Positions 8,090 through 16,884 of a stretch of 41,037 nucleotides of DNA are shown in pieces. Below the pieces are notes generated by a model. It worked only from the letters and a program-made list of their open reading frames with translations. It ran no database searches and was not told the origin of the DNA. The stretch is from a virus: positions 1-41,037 of the IMG/VR virus record IMGVR_UViG_3300042311_000434; one strand, 5' to 3'. Position 1 is the stretch's first letter; each line of letters opens with the position of its first letter. A program made the translations under genes and the position numbers.

Positions 8090-9310
8090 ATGAAAGAAAA
8101 AATTAATGTATTAGTTCTCCCAAGTGACAAAACAGGTGTTGGGAAATTTCGCTCTGTTGACCCTCACGTATTCCTACAAAACTTATATCCGGATGACTTT
8201 CACGTAGATATTGACTACGAACCTCAAATAAATAATTTAGAATATTGGAAAAAATATCAAATAGTTCACGCTCACAGAACTATTGGTCAAGATTATAATA
8301 TGTCTCCCAAAATAATCGAGTGGTTAAAGTCAATCGGGATTGTTGTTATTGTAGACTTAGATGATTATTGGTTGCCAACAAAAGAACATCCTATACATAG
8401 TCTCATTGTTCAAAACAAAATTGATGAAAAAATTAAATCAAATTTAAAAGTTGCGTCGTATGTCACAACTACTACAGATATCTTTGCTAATGAAATAAGA
8501 AAGATTAACAAAAATGTTATTGTATTTCCAAACGCCATTAATCCAAAAGAACCTCAATTTAATCAACCAACCCCACCATCTGAAAAAATTAGAGTTGGAT
8601 GGTTAGGTGGTTCATCTCATTTACACGATTTGGCACTTATGGACGGTTTTGTTCAAAAAAATAGTATGATAAATGATAAATTACAATATGTAATTTGTGG
8701 ATTTGATATAAGAGGTACTGTAACTGAAGTTAACCCTCAAACAGGTGAACAAAAACAAAGAAATATTTTACCACACGAAACAGTATGGGCAAGATATGAA
8801 GAGATTTTTACATCAAATTATAAAACCACAGATGAAGAATATAAAAAATTCTTACTAAACTTTAAAGAAGAAGAATATAAATCAAATACTGAATTACCAT
8901 ATGTTAGAGTTTGGACAAAACCTGTTAACACATATGCTATGAATTATTCTAAATTTGACATATCTTTGGCACCTATTAAAAACCATATCTTTAATAGAAT
9001 GAAATCTCAATTAAAAGTTATTGAAGCAGGGTTTTATAAGAAAGCATTAATTGCATCAGAAATTGGACCGTACACGATTGATTTAGTTCATTGTTTAAAA
9101 AATGGTGAGTTTAATGATAACGGTAATGCAATTCTAATACCTGAAAATAGAAATCATAGTGATTGGTCTAAATCAATTAAAAAATTGGTAGATAATCCTG
9201 AAATGATTACTGAGTTAGGTGAGAGATTATATAATACGGTAAAAGACAAATATGACCTTAATAAGGTAACTGATGAAAGAGCTTCTTGGTACAAAAGTTT
9301 AATTAATTAA
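8090..9310 (+). CDS. GT-B-type glycosyltransferase
   Basis: 406 residues. It opens with a strand (KINVLVLPSDKTGVGKFR) and keeps the two-lobed GT-B layout. The N-lobe contains IVHAHR and VVIVDLDDYW, the latter also common in phage and cell-wall glycosyltransferases. The C-lobe starts near residue 168 with KIRVGWLGGSSHLHD and contains the donor-site region FDISLAPIKNHIFNRMKSQLK, followed by an EAGFYKKALIAS segment. It should transfer a sugar from a nucleotide donor to a glycan or protein; donor and acceptor cannot be read from the sequence. It heads the glycan block, directly behind a host-type promoter. Confidence 0.75.
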   Translation: MKEKINVLVLPSDKTGVGKFRSVDPHVFLQNLYPDDFHVDIDYEPQINNLEYWKKYQIVHAHRTIGQDYNMSPKIIEWLKSIGIVVIVDLDDYWLPTKEHPIHSLIVQNKIDEKIKSNLKVASYVTTTTDIFANEIRKINKNVIVFPNAINPKEPQFNQPTPPSEKIRVGWLGGSSHLHDLALMDGFVQKNSMINDKLQYVICGFDIRGTVTEVNPQTGEQKQRNILPHETVWARYEEIFTSNYKTTDEEYKKFLLNFKEEEYKSNTELPYVRVWTKPVNTYAMNYSKFDISLAPIKNHIFNRMKSQLKVIEAGFYKKALIASEIGPYTIDLVHCLKNGEFNDNGNAILIPENRNHSDWSKSIKKLVDNPEMITELGERLYNTVKDKYDLNKVTDERASWYKSLIN

Positions 9311-9320
9311 AACATTATAA

Positions 9321-10022
9321 ATGATAAAAATACCTTTAACCAAAATATTGTTTCTTGATATAGAAACTGTTGGTGGATGTAAAAACTATACTGAGTGTAA
9401 AGTTAACAATCCAAATGTGGCAAAACAATTTGAGAAATATTTTGATTGGTTTCAAAAACGATTTCCGGAAGACGCTGGATTTTCTGCCGATAAGGTTTTT
9501 GAAAAACGAGCGGCATTAGTTCCAGAGTTTGCAAAAATTGTTTGTGTTAGTGTTGCCTTTGTTATGGAAAATGGTGATATTAAAAAACAATCATTCTCAG
9601 GTGATGATGAAAAAGTATTATTAAAAGAATGTCAAACATTACTTAATCGTTGTGGTAAATTAGATTTTTATCTATGTGGTCATAACCTTAAAAATTTTGA
9701 TATCCCAATGTTGGCAAAGAGAATGATTATTAATGGATTAATGCCTCCAACACTTTTACCATCATACGACACCAAACCGTGGGAAATTAAAGCAATTGAT
9801 ACTAAAGAAATTTGGCAATACGGTGCTTATACCGCAATTGGCTCATTAGATTTAATGTGTTCTTGTATGGAGGTTCCTTCACCAAAAGAAGGTGACGTAA
9901 CCGGAGATAAAGTTCACGACGCGTATTGGAATCAAAATATGTTACCTGAAATCACGGCTTACTGCGAACGAGATGTGTTAGTATTAATTGATGTGATAAA
10001 AAAATTAAAAGAATTAGAATAA
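9321..10022 (+). CDS. 3'-5' exonuclease, PolB-exonuclease-like DEDD superfamily
   Basis: 233 residues. It has the DEDD exonuclease motifs in order: FLDIETVGG (ExoI, D13 and E15), CGHNLKNFDIPML (ExoII) and YCERDVLVLIDV (ExoIII). The layout resembles the stand-alone PolB-exonuclease family (DNA_pol_B_exo2). Two metal ions held by these carboxylates hydrolyse single-stranded DNA from the 3' end, so a role in proofreading, repair or recombination during phage replication is likely. No polymerase domain is attached. The ATG lies ten bases after the glycosyltransferase stop, and its stop overlaps the dUTPase start. A nucleic-acid gene pair is thus embedded in a glycan operon. Confidence 0.8.
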   Translation: MIKIPLTKILFLDIETVGGCKNYTECKVNNPNVAKQFEKYFDWFQKRFPEDAGFSADKVFEKRAALVPEFAKIVCVSVAFVMENGDIKKQSFSGDDEKVLLKECQTLLNRCGKLDFYLCGHNLKNFDIPMLAKRMIINGLMPPTLLPSYDTKPWEIKAIDTKEIWQYGAYTAIGSLDLMCSCMEVPSPKEGDVTGDKVHDAYWNQNMLPEITAYCERDVLVLIDVIKKLKELE

Positions 10023-10624
10023 TGAGTGAATTTGAAGATTTAAACGAATTAAGAAATAAAGTTCTTAAATTACAAGAATCATTATCTCAAGAAATGGGTG
10101 AAATGAGTTATGAAGACATTTTAAATGAAATGGATATTGACATACACCAGTTAGAAAAAGATATGATTGATAATAAAAACCTTTTAACTTTAGGTTATAA
10201 AGTTTTACATCCTGACGCCACTTTACCTAAATATAATTATGGTAGTGATTCAGGATTTGATTTACACTCTGTTGATGAAATTGAAATCCCTGCTTTCGGT
10301 AGAGCTCTTGTCCCAACCGGTTTGTCTTTCGACATTCAAGATGGATATGAGATACAAGTTAGAACTAAAAGTGGTCTAGCAATCAATCAAGGACTTATGG
10401 TGTTAAATTCACCGGGAACTGTAGATAACGGATATACAGGAGAAGTTAAAGCAATCATCTTTAACACTAACTCAACATCGGTTACAATACCAAAAGGTAT
10501 GAAAGTAGGTCAAGCGGTTTTATGTCCTGTAGTAAATGGAGGTTGGGTAGATTTAAAACCAATAAATAAAATAAACGAAAAGGAACGAGGTTCAAACGGC
10601 TTCGGAAGTACCGGAATTATATGA
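10022..10624 (+). CDS. dut: dUTP diphosphatase (trimeric dUTPase)
   Basis: 200 residues with all five trimeric dUTPase motifs: GSDSGFDLHS (74-83), VRTKSGLA (113-120), SPGTVDNGYTGEVKA (130-144), PKGMKVGQAVLCPV (157-170) and RGSNGFGSTG (189-198). It hydrolyses dUTP to dUMP and pyrophosphate, which keeps uracil out of phage DNA and supplies dUMP for thymidylate. An extra N-terminal acidic helical segment of about 50 residues precedes the catalytic core; typical phage enzymes are near 140-150 residues. The segment may be a partner-binding extension. The gene overlaps the exonuclease stop and the next glycosyltransferase start by four bases, so it is translated as part of the same mRNA. Confidence 0.92.
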   Translation: MSEFEDLNELRNKVLKLQESLSQEMGEMSYEDILNEMDIDIHQLEKDMIDNKNLLTLGYKVLHPDATLPKYNYGSDSGFDLHSVDEIEIPAFGRALVPTGLSFDIQDGYEIQVRTKSGLAINQGLMVLNSPGTVDNGYTGEVKAIIFNTNSTSVTIPKGMKVGQAVLCPVVNGGWVDLKPINKINEKERGSNGFGSTGII

Positions 10625-12258
10625 TTACAATAGGCTATAGTACAAGACAACATAATCCTGAATTAATCTCATATTTTAAAAAATCGTCAGGTAACCCAAA
10701 AACTCAAGTAATTGAGAAGATTAATAATGGTGAGAAAAATTTATCTCAAGTTTATAATGAAATAATTAATGAATCAGAAAATGATATTATAGTTTTATGT
10801 CACGACGACATTTATTTTGACACTAATAATTGGTCTAATAAATTAGTTAGATTATTTGATAAAAATCCCGAATATGGAATTTTAGGAATGGCGGGAACCA
10901 CACATATGCCAATTAGTGGTATGTGGTGGGAAGATAGGACTAAAATGTATGGGATTGTTAACCACGAAAGTGAAGGTAAAAAATGGGAATCAAGATATTC
11001 AAATTCATTTGAAAATTCAATAAAATCTGTAGTAGTTGTTGACGGAGTTTTCATAGCGATACATAAAAAACGAATCAAAGAATTATTTGATGAAAGTGTT
11101 GAAGGGTTCCATTTATATGATGTTAATTTTTGTTTTAAAAACTTTCTTTCAAATGTTAATGTTGGTGTTTTAACTAATATTAGACTAACGCATAAATCAA
11201 TAGGAATGACTAACGAACAGTGGGAGGTTAATAAAAATATTTTTAAAGAAAAATATAAAGACCATCTACCTGCTAAAGTTAAAGTTAAAGACACAGATAA
11301 GTTAAATGTGATGATTTCTTGTTTATTATTTCAAGAATATACCGGGTCAGAAATGTACGCATTTGAGTTAGCAAAAAATTTAATAAAACAAAATTGTAAC
11401 GTCACTGTTGTTGCATCCGGAACTAATGGGCCATTAGTGTCTCTTGCAAATAAATTAGGAATTATTGTAAAGAATATGAATGAACCACCAGGACATAAAT
11501 TAGGTGACGGTAAGTGGATGATTAATACACCGGAAGGTCCAAAAATAACAGTTCCAAATAATTTTTATAAACTTAGTGATGTTCATTACGATATTATTCA
11601 TTGTCAACATAAACCAATTGTTGAGATTATGAATACGTTATATCCTACGATTGATAAAATATCAACAATTCATTCCGAAGTAATTAATATTGAATCTCCG
11701 GTAATTAGTGACAGTATCAAAAAATATATAGCAATTAGACCTGAAATTAAAGAACATTTAATTAGTAATTTTAATATTCCTGAAACGGATATTGAAGTAA
11801 TCTACAATCCAATTGATGGTGAAAAATTCAAACCTGAAAATAAACCATCTGAAAATTCAGTGTTATTTGTTGGCACAATAGATTATTTACGTAAAAATTC
11901 AATTTTTGATTTGATAAAATATACTGAAGAAGAAAATAAAGAATTGTGGTTAGTTGGTAAAAATCAAAGTGATTATTTACCTGAATTAATAAAACATCCT
12001 CACGTTAAATATTTTGAAGCAACACCGAATGTCGATACCTTTATTCACCGTTGTTCTGAAACCGCGGGAATTTTATTAGGAAGAACAACAATTGAAGGTT
12101 GGATGTGTGGTAAATCAGGATGGATATATAATGTTGATTCGTCAGGTAATATTATAGATAAAAAATTCCACGAAGTTCCAAATGACTTAGAAAAATTTAA
12201 TTCAACTAACGTCGTTAAAAAAATTAAAGATTTATATCTAAAAACATTAAATAATTAA
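10621..12258 (+). CDS. Two-domain glycosyltransferase (GT2-like plus GT-B)
   Basis: 545 residues. Residues 1 to about 215 form a GT-A nucleotide-sugar domain: ITIGYSTR at the first strand, IIVLCHDDIYF carrying a DDxY/DxD-like metal site near residue 60, then MAGTTHMPISGMWW and VDGVFIAIHK. Residues about 228-545 form a GT-B domain: LNVMISCLLFQEYTGSEMYA with a glycine-rich loop, IEVIYNPIDGEKFKPE typical of GT4 linkers, then VLFVGTIDYLRKN, ELWLVGKNQSDY and GRTTIEGWMCGKSG. Such fusions can add two consecutive sugars. The substrate is unknown. The gene is coupled to dut upstream and starts two bases before the next GT. Confidence 0.78.
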   Translation: MITIGYSTRQHNPELISYFKKSSGNPKTQVIEKINNGEKNLSQVYNEIINESENDIIVLCHDDIYFDTNNWSNKLVRLFDKNPEYGILGMAGTTHMPISGMWWEDRTKMYGIVNHESEGKKWESRYSNSFENSIKSVVVVDGVFIAIHKKRIKELFDESVEGFHLYDVNFCFKNFLSNVNVGVLTNIRLTHKSIGMTNEQWEVNKNIFKEKYKDHLPAKVKVKDTDKLNVMISCLLFQEYTGSEMYAFELAKNLIKQNCNVTVVASGTNGPLVSLANKLGIIVKNMNEPPGHKLGDGKWMINTPEGPKITVPNNFYKLSDVHYDIIHCQHKPIVEIMNTLYPTIDKISTIHSEVINIESPVISDSIKKYIAIRPEIKEHLISNFNIPETDIEVIYNPIDGEKFKPENKPSENSVLFVGTIDYLRKNSIFDLIKYTEEENKELWLVGKNQSDYLPELIKHPHVKYFEATPNVDTFIHRCSETAGILLGRTTIEGWMCGKSGWIYNVDSSGNIIDKKFHEVPNDLEKFNSTNVVKKIKDLYLKTLNN

Positions 12259-12259
12259 T

Positions 12260-12988
12260 ATGAATATAACAGTAATTTTAAATGGTTTTAAAAGGTCTCA
12301 ACATTTTAAAAAACAATTAGAGGCTATTGAAAATCAAACAATCAAACCTAAAGAAATTTTACTTTGGCAAAATCTTGGTGAAAATTTTGATAAACATTTA
12401 ACATCAAGAACAACACATTCATCGTGTAATAAAAACTTAGGCGTTTGGGCTCGTTTTGCATACGCATTAAATGCCGATACCGAATATGTGTGTGTATTTG
12501 ATGATGATACAATTCCGGGTAAAAAATGGTTAGAAAATTGTCTTAACACAATACAAGAACACGATGGTTTATTAGGAACAATCGGTGTTAAATTTCAGAC
12601 AACACAATCATATCATCCAAGTACGAGAGTTGGATGGGCAAACCCAAATAATAATACTGAAGAAGTGGACATTGTTGGACATTCTTGGTTTTTTAGAAGA
12701 GAATGGTTGTCAACATTTTGGAGAGAATTACCGGATGTAAAACAAACAAGATTAGTTGGTGAGGATATGCACTTTTCATATACCTTACAGAAATATTTAA
12801 ATAAAAAAACTTATGTCCCACCTCATCCAATTGATGATATGGAAATGTGGGGTAGTAAACCGGACACAGGTTGGGGAATAGGTCAAGATTCTGCAGCATT
12901 ATCAATGTTTCCATTGAACATTAGTTTAATGTCTATGGAATATCAAAAGTATATAAACAGAGGTTTTAAACCATTATTTACGAGATGA
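12260..12988 (+). CDS. GT2-type (GT-A fold) glycosyltransferase
   Basis: 242 residues. The first strand is MNITVILNGFKR, followed by QLEAIENQTIKPKEILLW as in GT2 enzymes. The metal-binding DxD-type motif is CVFDDDTIPG (about residues 75-84). A later GEDMHFSYTLQKY segment corresponds to the ED catalytic-base region of the family. It ends with an overlap into the following gene. Expected activity: inverting transfer from an NDP-sugar. Donor and acceptor are not predictable. Confidence 0.78.
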   Translation: MNITVILNGFKRSQHFKKQLEAIENQTIKPKEILLWQNLGENFDKHLTSRTTHSSCNKNLGVWARFAYALNADTEYVCVFDDDTIPGKKWLENCLNTIQEHDGLLGTIGVKFQTTQSYHPSTRVGWANPNNNTEEVDIVGHSWFFRREWLSTFWRELPDVKQTRLVGEDMHFSYTLQKYLNKKTYVPPHPIDDMEMWGSKPDTGWGIGQDSAALSMFPLNISLMSMEYQKYINRGFKPLFTR

Positions 12989-13725
12989 GACCAATAGTAC
13001 ACGCGTATTTTCTATGTTATAATGAAGAGTATATTTTACCACATTTATTAAAATACTATTCAACATTTTGTGATAAAATAGTTATGTTAGATAACCACTC
13101 GACCGATAATAGTGTTGAAATTATTAAATCGTTCCCTAATACTGAAATAATTGAATGGGAGTCCGATAACACGGTAAGAGATGACTTATATTTAAGTCTA
13201 AAAAATAATTGTTGGAAAAAAAGTAAAGGTGTTGCGGATTATGTTATTGTCGGTGATTCTGATGAATTTTTATATCATACGAATATACACCAGTTTTTAA
13301 CTGATATGAAAAATTCCCCATTTACAATCTTTAAACCTGAAGGTTACCATATGATTGGGGATGAAGACTTAATTTTAAGTTCCGACGATAATTTATTTGA
13401 AAAAGTTACTAAAGGTATTAGAGGAAATAGTAACGATAAATTAATGTTATTTAATTGTAATAAAATTGACGAGATTAACTATTCATTTGGATGTCACCAC
13501 GCTAACCCGACGGGAGAAGTTTTCTATTATAATGGAAATGATTTAAAAATGTTACATTATAAATACTTAGGGTTGTCAGACTTTATACCAAAACAAAAAT
13601 TAAGAGGTGACCGATTAAGTGAGTTTAACAAACAAAGAGGACTTGGTATGTATTATTTATTTTCGGAAGACAAACATAAAGAAGAGTATAAAACGTTTAT
13701 ACAAAAAAGAATTGATGTATTATGA
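12985..13725 (+). CDS. GT2-like glycosyltransferase (GT-A fold)
   Basis: 246 residues. It starts MRPIVHAYFLCYNEEYILPH, the CxNEE pattern of the GT2-4/GT92-like group. MLDNHSTDNSVEII follows, then the metal site VIVGDSDEFLY near residue 90. Motif order matches single-domain transferases often found next to other capsular or O-antigen transferases. It overlaps the gene before and the gene after by four bases each, so the operon is tightly packed. The substrate is unknown. Confidence 0.78.
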   Translation: MRPIVHAYFLCYNEEYILPHLLKYYSTFCDKIVMLDNHSTDNSVEIIKSFPNTEIIEWESDNTVRDDLYLSLKNNCWKKSKGVADYVIVGDSDEFLYHTNIHQFLTDMKNSPFTIFKPEGYHMIGDEDLILSSDDNLFEKVTKGIRGNSNDKLMLFNCNKIDEINYSFGCHHANPTGEVFYYNGNDLKMLHYKYLGLSDFIPKQKLRGDRLSEFNKQRGLGMYYLFSEDKHKEEYKTFIQKRIDVL

Positions 13726-14438
13726 TTTTTACACAGAAATTTACTGAAGATTTTGACATATTAAAAAATAATGTTAAGGAACATAAAAAATTTGCATTTA
13801 GTAAATATGCGGATGGCGAATATAATATTTTAATTAATCAACCAATTAGAAATATTGATAATTGGTTTTATAACCCAAATGAAAATTACGATTTTTATAA
13901 ATTACTATTTGAATCATTTATGTTTCAAGACGAAGGTTATTATATTGGTATTTCTTGTCCTTGTTGTGATGTAAACACTCATAGATGGTATATGGATAAC
14001 AAAGGGACATCTTTAGATAATACCACATTTGCGAATATATTTGTTAATAATAACTATGAAATGTTTAAACAGGAATTATTACCATTATTTAACACTTATA
14101 AACGTATTTTTTTAATCGCTAATGAAAATAGTAATTTATTAAAATTAAAAGAAGTGTTAAACATTACCGATTTTTATGGTATTGGTATTGAAGGGTTTAA
14201 AACAAATTTAAATTTAATTGATGAGCTTATCACTAAAATAAACTATGAAAATATTACAGACACCTTATTCTTATTTTGTGCTGGTCCGTTAGGGAATGTC
14301 CTATCACATAAGTTATGGAATAATAATAAAAATAATACCTATATTGATATTGGTTCAACATTGAATATTTGGACGGAAAAAAATTTAAGAGATTACCAAT
14401 TAGGTGGGGTGTACTCAAATAAATTATGTAGTTTTTAA
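13722..14438 (+). CDS. GT-D-like (DUF1792-type) glycosyltransferase candidate
   Basis: 238 residues. FAFSKYADGEYNIL (about residues 24-37) resembles the F-x-R/K-x-G/A-D-G-E motif of GT-D fold enzymes, where Asp-Gly-Glu binds the metal and nucleotide sugar. The C-terminal half has LFLFCAGPLGNVLSHKLW and NTYIDIGSTLN, matching the glycine loop and DIGS/DIGH strand of that group. A CPCC cluster near residue 80 is unusual and could bind metal. It sits between two GT-A-like genes in the operon, which supports a glycan role. The fold call rests on motifs only. Confidence 0.55.
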   Translation: MIFTQKFTEDFDILKNNVKEHKKFAFSKYADGEYNILINQPIRNIDNWFYNPNENYDFYKLLFESFMFQDEGYYIGISCPCCDVNTHRWYMDNKGTSLDNTTFANIFVNNNYEMFKQELLPLFNTYKRIFLIANENSNLLKLKEVLNITDFYGIGIEGFKTNLNLIDELITKINYENITDTLFLFCAGPLGNVLSHKLWNNNKNNTYIDIGSTLNIWTEKNLRDYQLGGVYSNKLCSF

Positions 14439-14440
14439 TT

Positions 14441-15151
14441 ATGGATTTAAACGATTTAACAATAATTACACATACACATACAGATTGTGAAACATTATGG
14501 GACCCCTATTTTGACTCCTATTCTGAATTTTTTAATCACGACAAACACATTGTGTTAATTAATGAATTGACCGATAAAATACCTCACGAACAAATATTGT
14601 ATTCCGATAATACAAAGTACTCCAATAGATTAATTGACGGGCTAAAAAAAACACAAACAGAATATGTTTTAATTAGTTTTGAGGATATGATATTATATGA
14701 TAATGTTAAAATTAACGAATTAACGTCAGTCATTAAAACAATGTCACTTAAACCAGAGTATTTGTTTATTAGATTAATTAAATCCGGTATTCATAGTAAC
14801 GTTAAATTTGAGGATAAATTATTTGTGATTAATAATTTTGATTTTCAATTTTCTATCACACCAACCATTTGGCGTAGGTCAAATCTGTTAACTTTATTAG
14901 AAGATTTAAAAGAATTAAGTATTTGGGATTTGGAAATTAATGGTGATATTTTATTTAAACATAAAAATATTAAATCATTATATTATTATGATAATGAAAC
15001 CTCTAGAGGTAATCACTATAATTCATCAATTTATCCTCATATCTGTTCATCAATAGTTAAAGGTCGTTGGAATATTAGTGAATATTCTGATGTATTATTA
15101 CCAATAATAAATAAATATAACATAAATATTAATGAAAAAGGAATATTTTAA
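14441..15151 (+). CDS. Putative glycosyltransferase, GT-A-like
   Basis: 236 residues. TIITHTHTDCETLWDPYFDSY begins a GT-A-like first strand, but the usual DxD position reads LISFEDMILYD (Glu-Asp), so metal binding may be altered or the family divergent. FSITPTIWRRSNLLTLLE resembles the acceptor-side region of phage and capsule GT-A enzymes, and WDLEING follows. The last 20 bases overlap the next gene. I assign it to glycan synthesis from motif layout and neighbours; a specific family is not certain. Confidence 0.5.
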   Translation: MDLNDLTIITHTHTDCETLWDPYFDSYSEFFNHDKHIVLINELTDKIPHEQILYSDNTKYSNRLIDGLKKTQTEYVLISFEDMILYDNVKINELTSVIKTMSLKPEYLFIRLIKSGIHSNVKFEDKLFVINNFDFQFSITPTIWRRSNLLTLLEDLKELSIWDLEINGDILFKHKNIKSLYYYDNETSRGNHYNSSIYPHICSSIVKGRWNISEYSDVLLPIINKYNININEKGIF

Positions 15152-15767
15152 TAACGACATTTGTATTGTAGTACAAGGACCCATTGATTATATAGAAAAC
15201 ATAGTTGAAACGTATGAAAAATTTAAAAACAATGTAATAATCTCAACTAATCAAATACAACCTCATAATTTACAATATTTGTACAGTAAAGGGTTTAAAG
15301 TTATAATTAATGAATTGTCCGTAAATCCCGGAAAAGCCAATTTTAATAATCAAGTCAAAAATACGTATGAAGGTATTAAAATGGCCGATAAACTAAAATT
15401 TAATTATGTGTTCAAAATTAGGTCCGATATTTTTATAGATGATTTATCTGAATTAATTAACTCCTTAAATCAAAATACGGTATACTTTTCCGCATATCAT
15501 AACTATGATGGAGGTTATTTATGTGAACATATGTTGTTTGGGCCAGTTGATTTTATGTTAAATCTTTGGAACATACCACAATCTGATTCTAATTTACCTC
15601 CTGAAACACAATTAACATTAAAATATGAAGAAATAAATAATAAGTATAGTCTTGATTTTATATTCCCAATACTTTATAGTAAAAAAATTAAAGCGTATTG
15701 GCCAAAACATCAAAAATATTTAAATGAATATGAAACTGACAAACTTTTCACCTATGAAAAAAAATAA
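15132..15767 (+). CDS. WavE-like lipopolysaccharide synthesis glycosyltransferase
   Basis: 211 residues. DICIVVQGPIDYIENIVETY and NVIISTNQ near the N-terminus match the WavE family pattern (VQGP followed by an IxSTW-like strand). VFKIRSDIFIDD (about residue 94) supplies an RSD motif in place of DxD, and the YFSAYHNYDGGYLCEHMLFG segment follows. WavE was named for Vibrio cholerae LPS core synthesis, and family members occur in capsule and O-antigen loci. It overlaps its neighbours on both sides (20 bases before, 44 after if the first ATG of the methyltransferase is used). Confidence 0.68.
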   Translation: MKKEYFNNDICIVVQGPIDYIENIVETYEKFKNNVIISTNQIQPHNLQYLYSKGFKVIINELSVNPGKANFNNQVKNTYEGIKMADKLKFNYVFKIRSDIFIDDLSELINSLNQNTVYFSAYHNYDGGYLCEHMLFGPVDFMLNLWNIPQSDSNLPPETQLTLKYEEINNKYSLDFIFPILYSKKIKAYWPKHQKYLNEYETDKLFTYEKK

Positions 15768-16866
15768 AAGAAATTGTACATTATGTGATGGAGAAACTAA
15801 TAATTTGTTCACAATAAAAATGCCGGCATTTATGGGTGTTAATAAAGATAATATAGATGAATCTATTAACGATATGTCATTCAATGTTTGTGATTTTTGT
15901 GGTGAAGTCCAAATAAACGAATTATTAGATTTAAATGTGATATACCATAATAATCACAACACTAATGTTATAGGTAATATTTGGAAACAACATTATATTA
16001 AATTTTCTGAATTTATTAAGAACACAATTAAAAATAAAACAATATTGGAAATTAGTGACCCATCCGCTAAAATAGCCAAATTAAGTCAAGGGTTTAAAAA
16101 ATGGTACATAATTGAACCTAATTCCGAAAAAATTGATTTACCTAATGTTGAATTTATAAATGATTTTTTTGATGAAAATTTTAATACTCTTAATAATGTT
16201 GATGTTATAATACATTCACATTTATTAGAACATATCCATAATCCAATGTTATTTTTCAACAAATGTAATGAGATTTTAACAAAAGATGGTGTTATGTTAA
16301 TTTCAATCCCGGATATGGACTATATTTTGAGTAAAAATTATTTACCTAACAATATTCTTCATTTTGAACATACATATTTTTTAAATTCAGAAATATTAGA
16401 AATGTTTAGTAATCATTCAGGTTTTAAAATTATTGAAACTTTCAAATATGATAATCACTCAATTTTTTATAAATTAAAAAAAGATTCCTCAGTAATAAAA
16501 AAACCAATTAAATTAGAAATTTCCAACAAATTTAAAACTAATTACGAAAACTGTGTTAATAATATTAATTATATAAATAATAAATTATTAAATTATAAGG
16601 ACCATAATCTTTATATATTTGGTGCTCACGTATCTTCACAATTTTATCTTTTTAATGGGTTAGATAAAACAAAAATAAAATATATAATCGACAACGATGA
16701 AAATAAACAAAATCATAAATTATATGGTACGGAATTATATGTAAAAAATCCTGACATAATAAATTGTGAAAAAAAATGCGTTGTAATTTGCTCACATATT
16801 GGGATTTACTATGACGAAATTGTTAAACAGTTGAATAAGATTAATAACGATATTATTATACTATAA
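15724..16866 (+). CDS. Zinc-finger sugar C-methyltransferase-like protein
   Basis: 380 residues in three parts. A four-cysteine zinc-binding module (C18-x2-C21 and C56-x2-C59) precedes a class I SAM-methyltransferase region (ILEISDPSAKIAKL near 85, then IIHSHLLEHIHNP and MLISIPDMDY). A C-terminal domain (LYIFGAHVSSQFYL, YIIDNDENKQ, VVICSHIG) completes it. This Methyltransf_13 / SAM domain / C-terminal-domain order is that of sugar C-methyltransferases such as the TylC3 and NovU group. The canonical GxGxG loop is degenerate (SDPSA), so SAM binding should be tested. An alternative start at Met11 (15754) would avoid most of the overlap with the WavE-like gene. Probable role: methylating a deoxy sugar for the phage-modified glycan. 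Confidence 0.72.
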   Translation: MNMKLTNFSPMKKNKRNCTLCDGETNNLFTIKMPAFMGVNKDNIDESINDMSFNVCDFCGEVQINELLDLNVIYHNNHNTNVIGNIWKQHYIKFSEFIKNTIKNKTILEISDPSAKIAKLSQGFKKWYIIEPNSEKIDLPNVEFINDFFDENFNTLNNVDVIIHSHLLEHIHNPMLFFNKCNEILTKDGVMLISIPDMDYILSKNYLPNNILHFEHTYFLNSEILEMFSNHSGFKIIETFKYDNHSIFYKLKKDSSVIKKPIKLEISNKFKTNYENCVNNINYINNKLLNYKDHNLYIFGAHVSSQFYLFNGLDKTKIKYIIDNDENKQNHKLYGTELYVKNPDIINCEKKCVVICSHIGIYYDEIVKQLNKINNDIIIL

Positions 16867-16884
16867 ATAATAAAATAAATAATT

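Noticed and set aside
16862-16869. TATAAATA in sense orientation before wecB
   Set aside because: It includes the stop codon of the preceding gene, is opposite in orientation to the rest of the late boxes and lies in the probably early glycan block.
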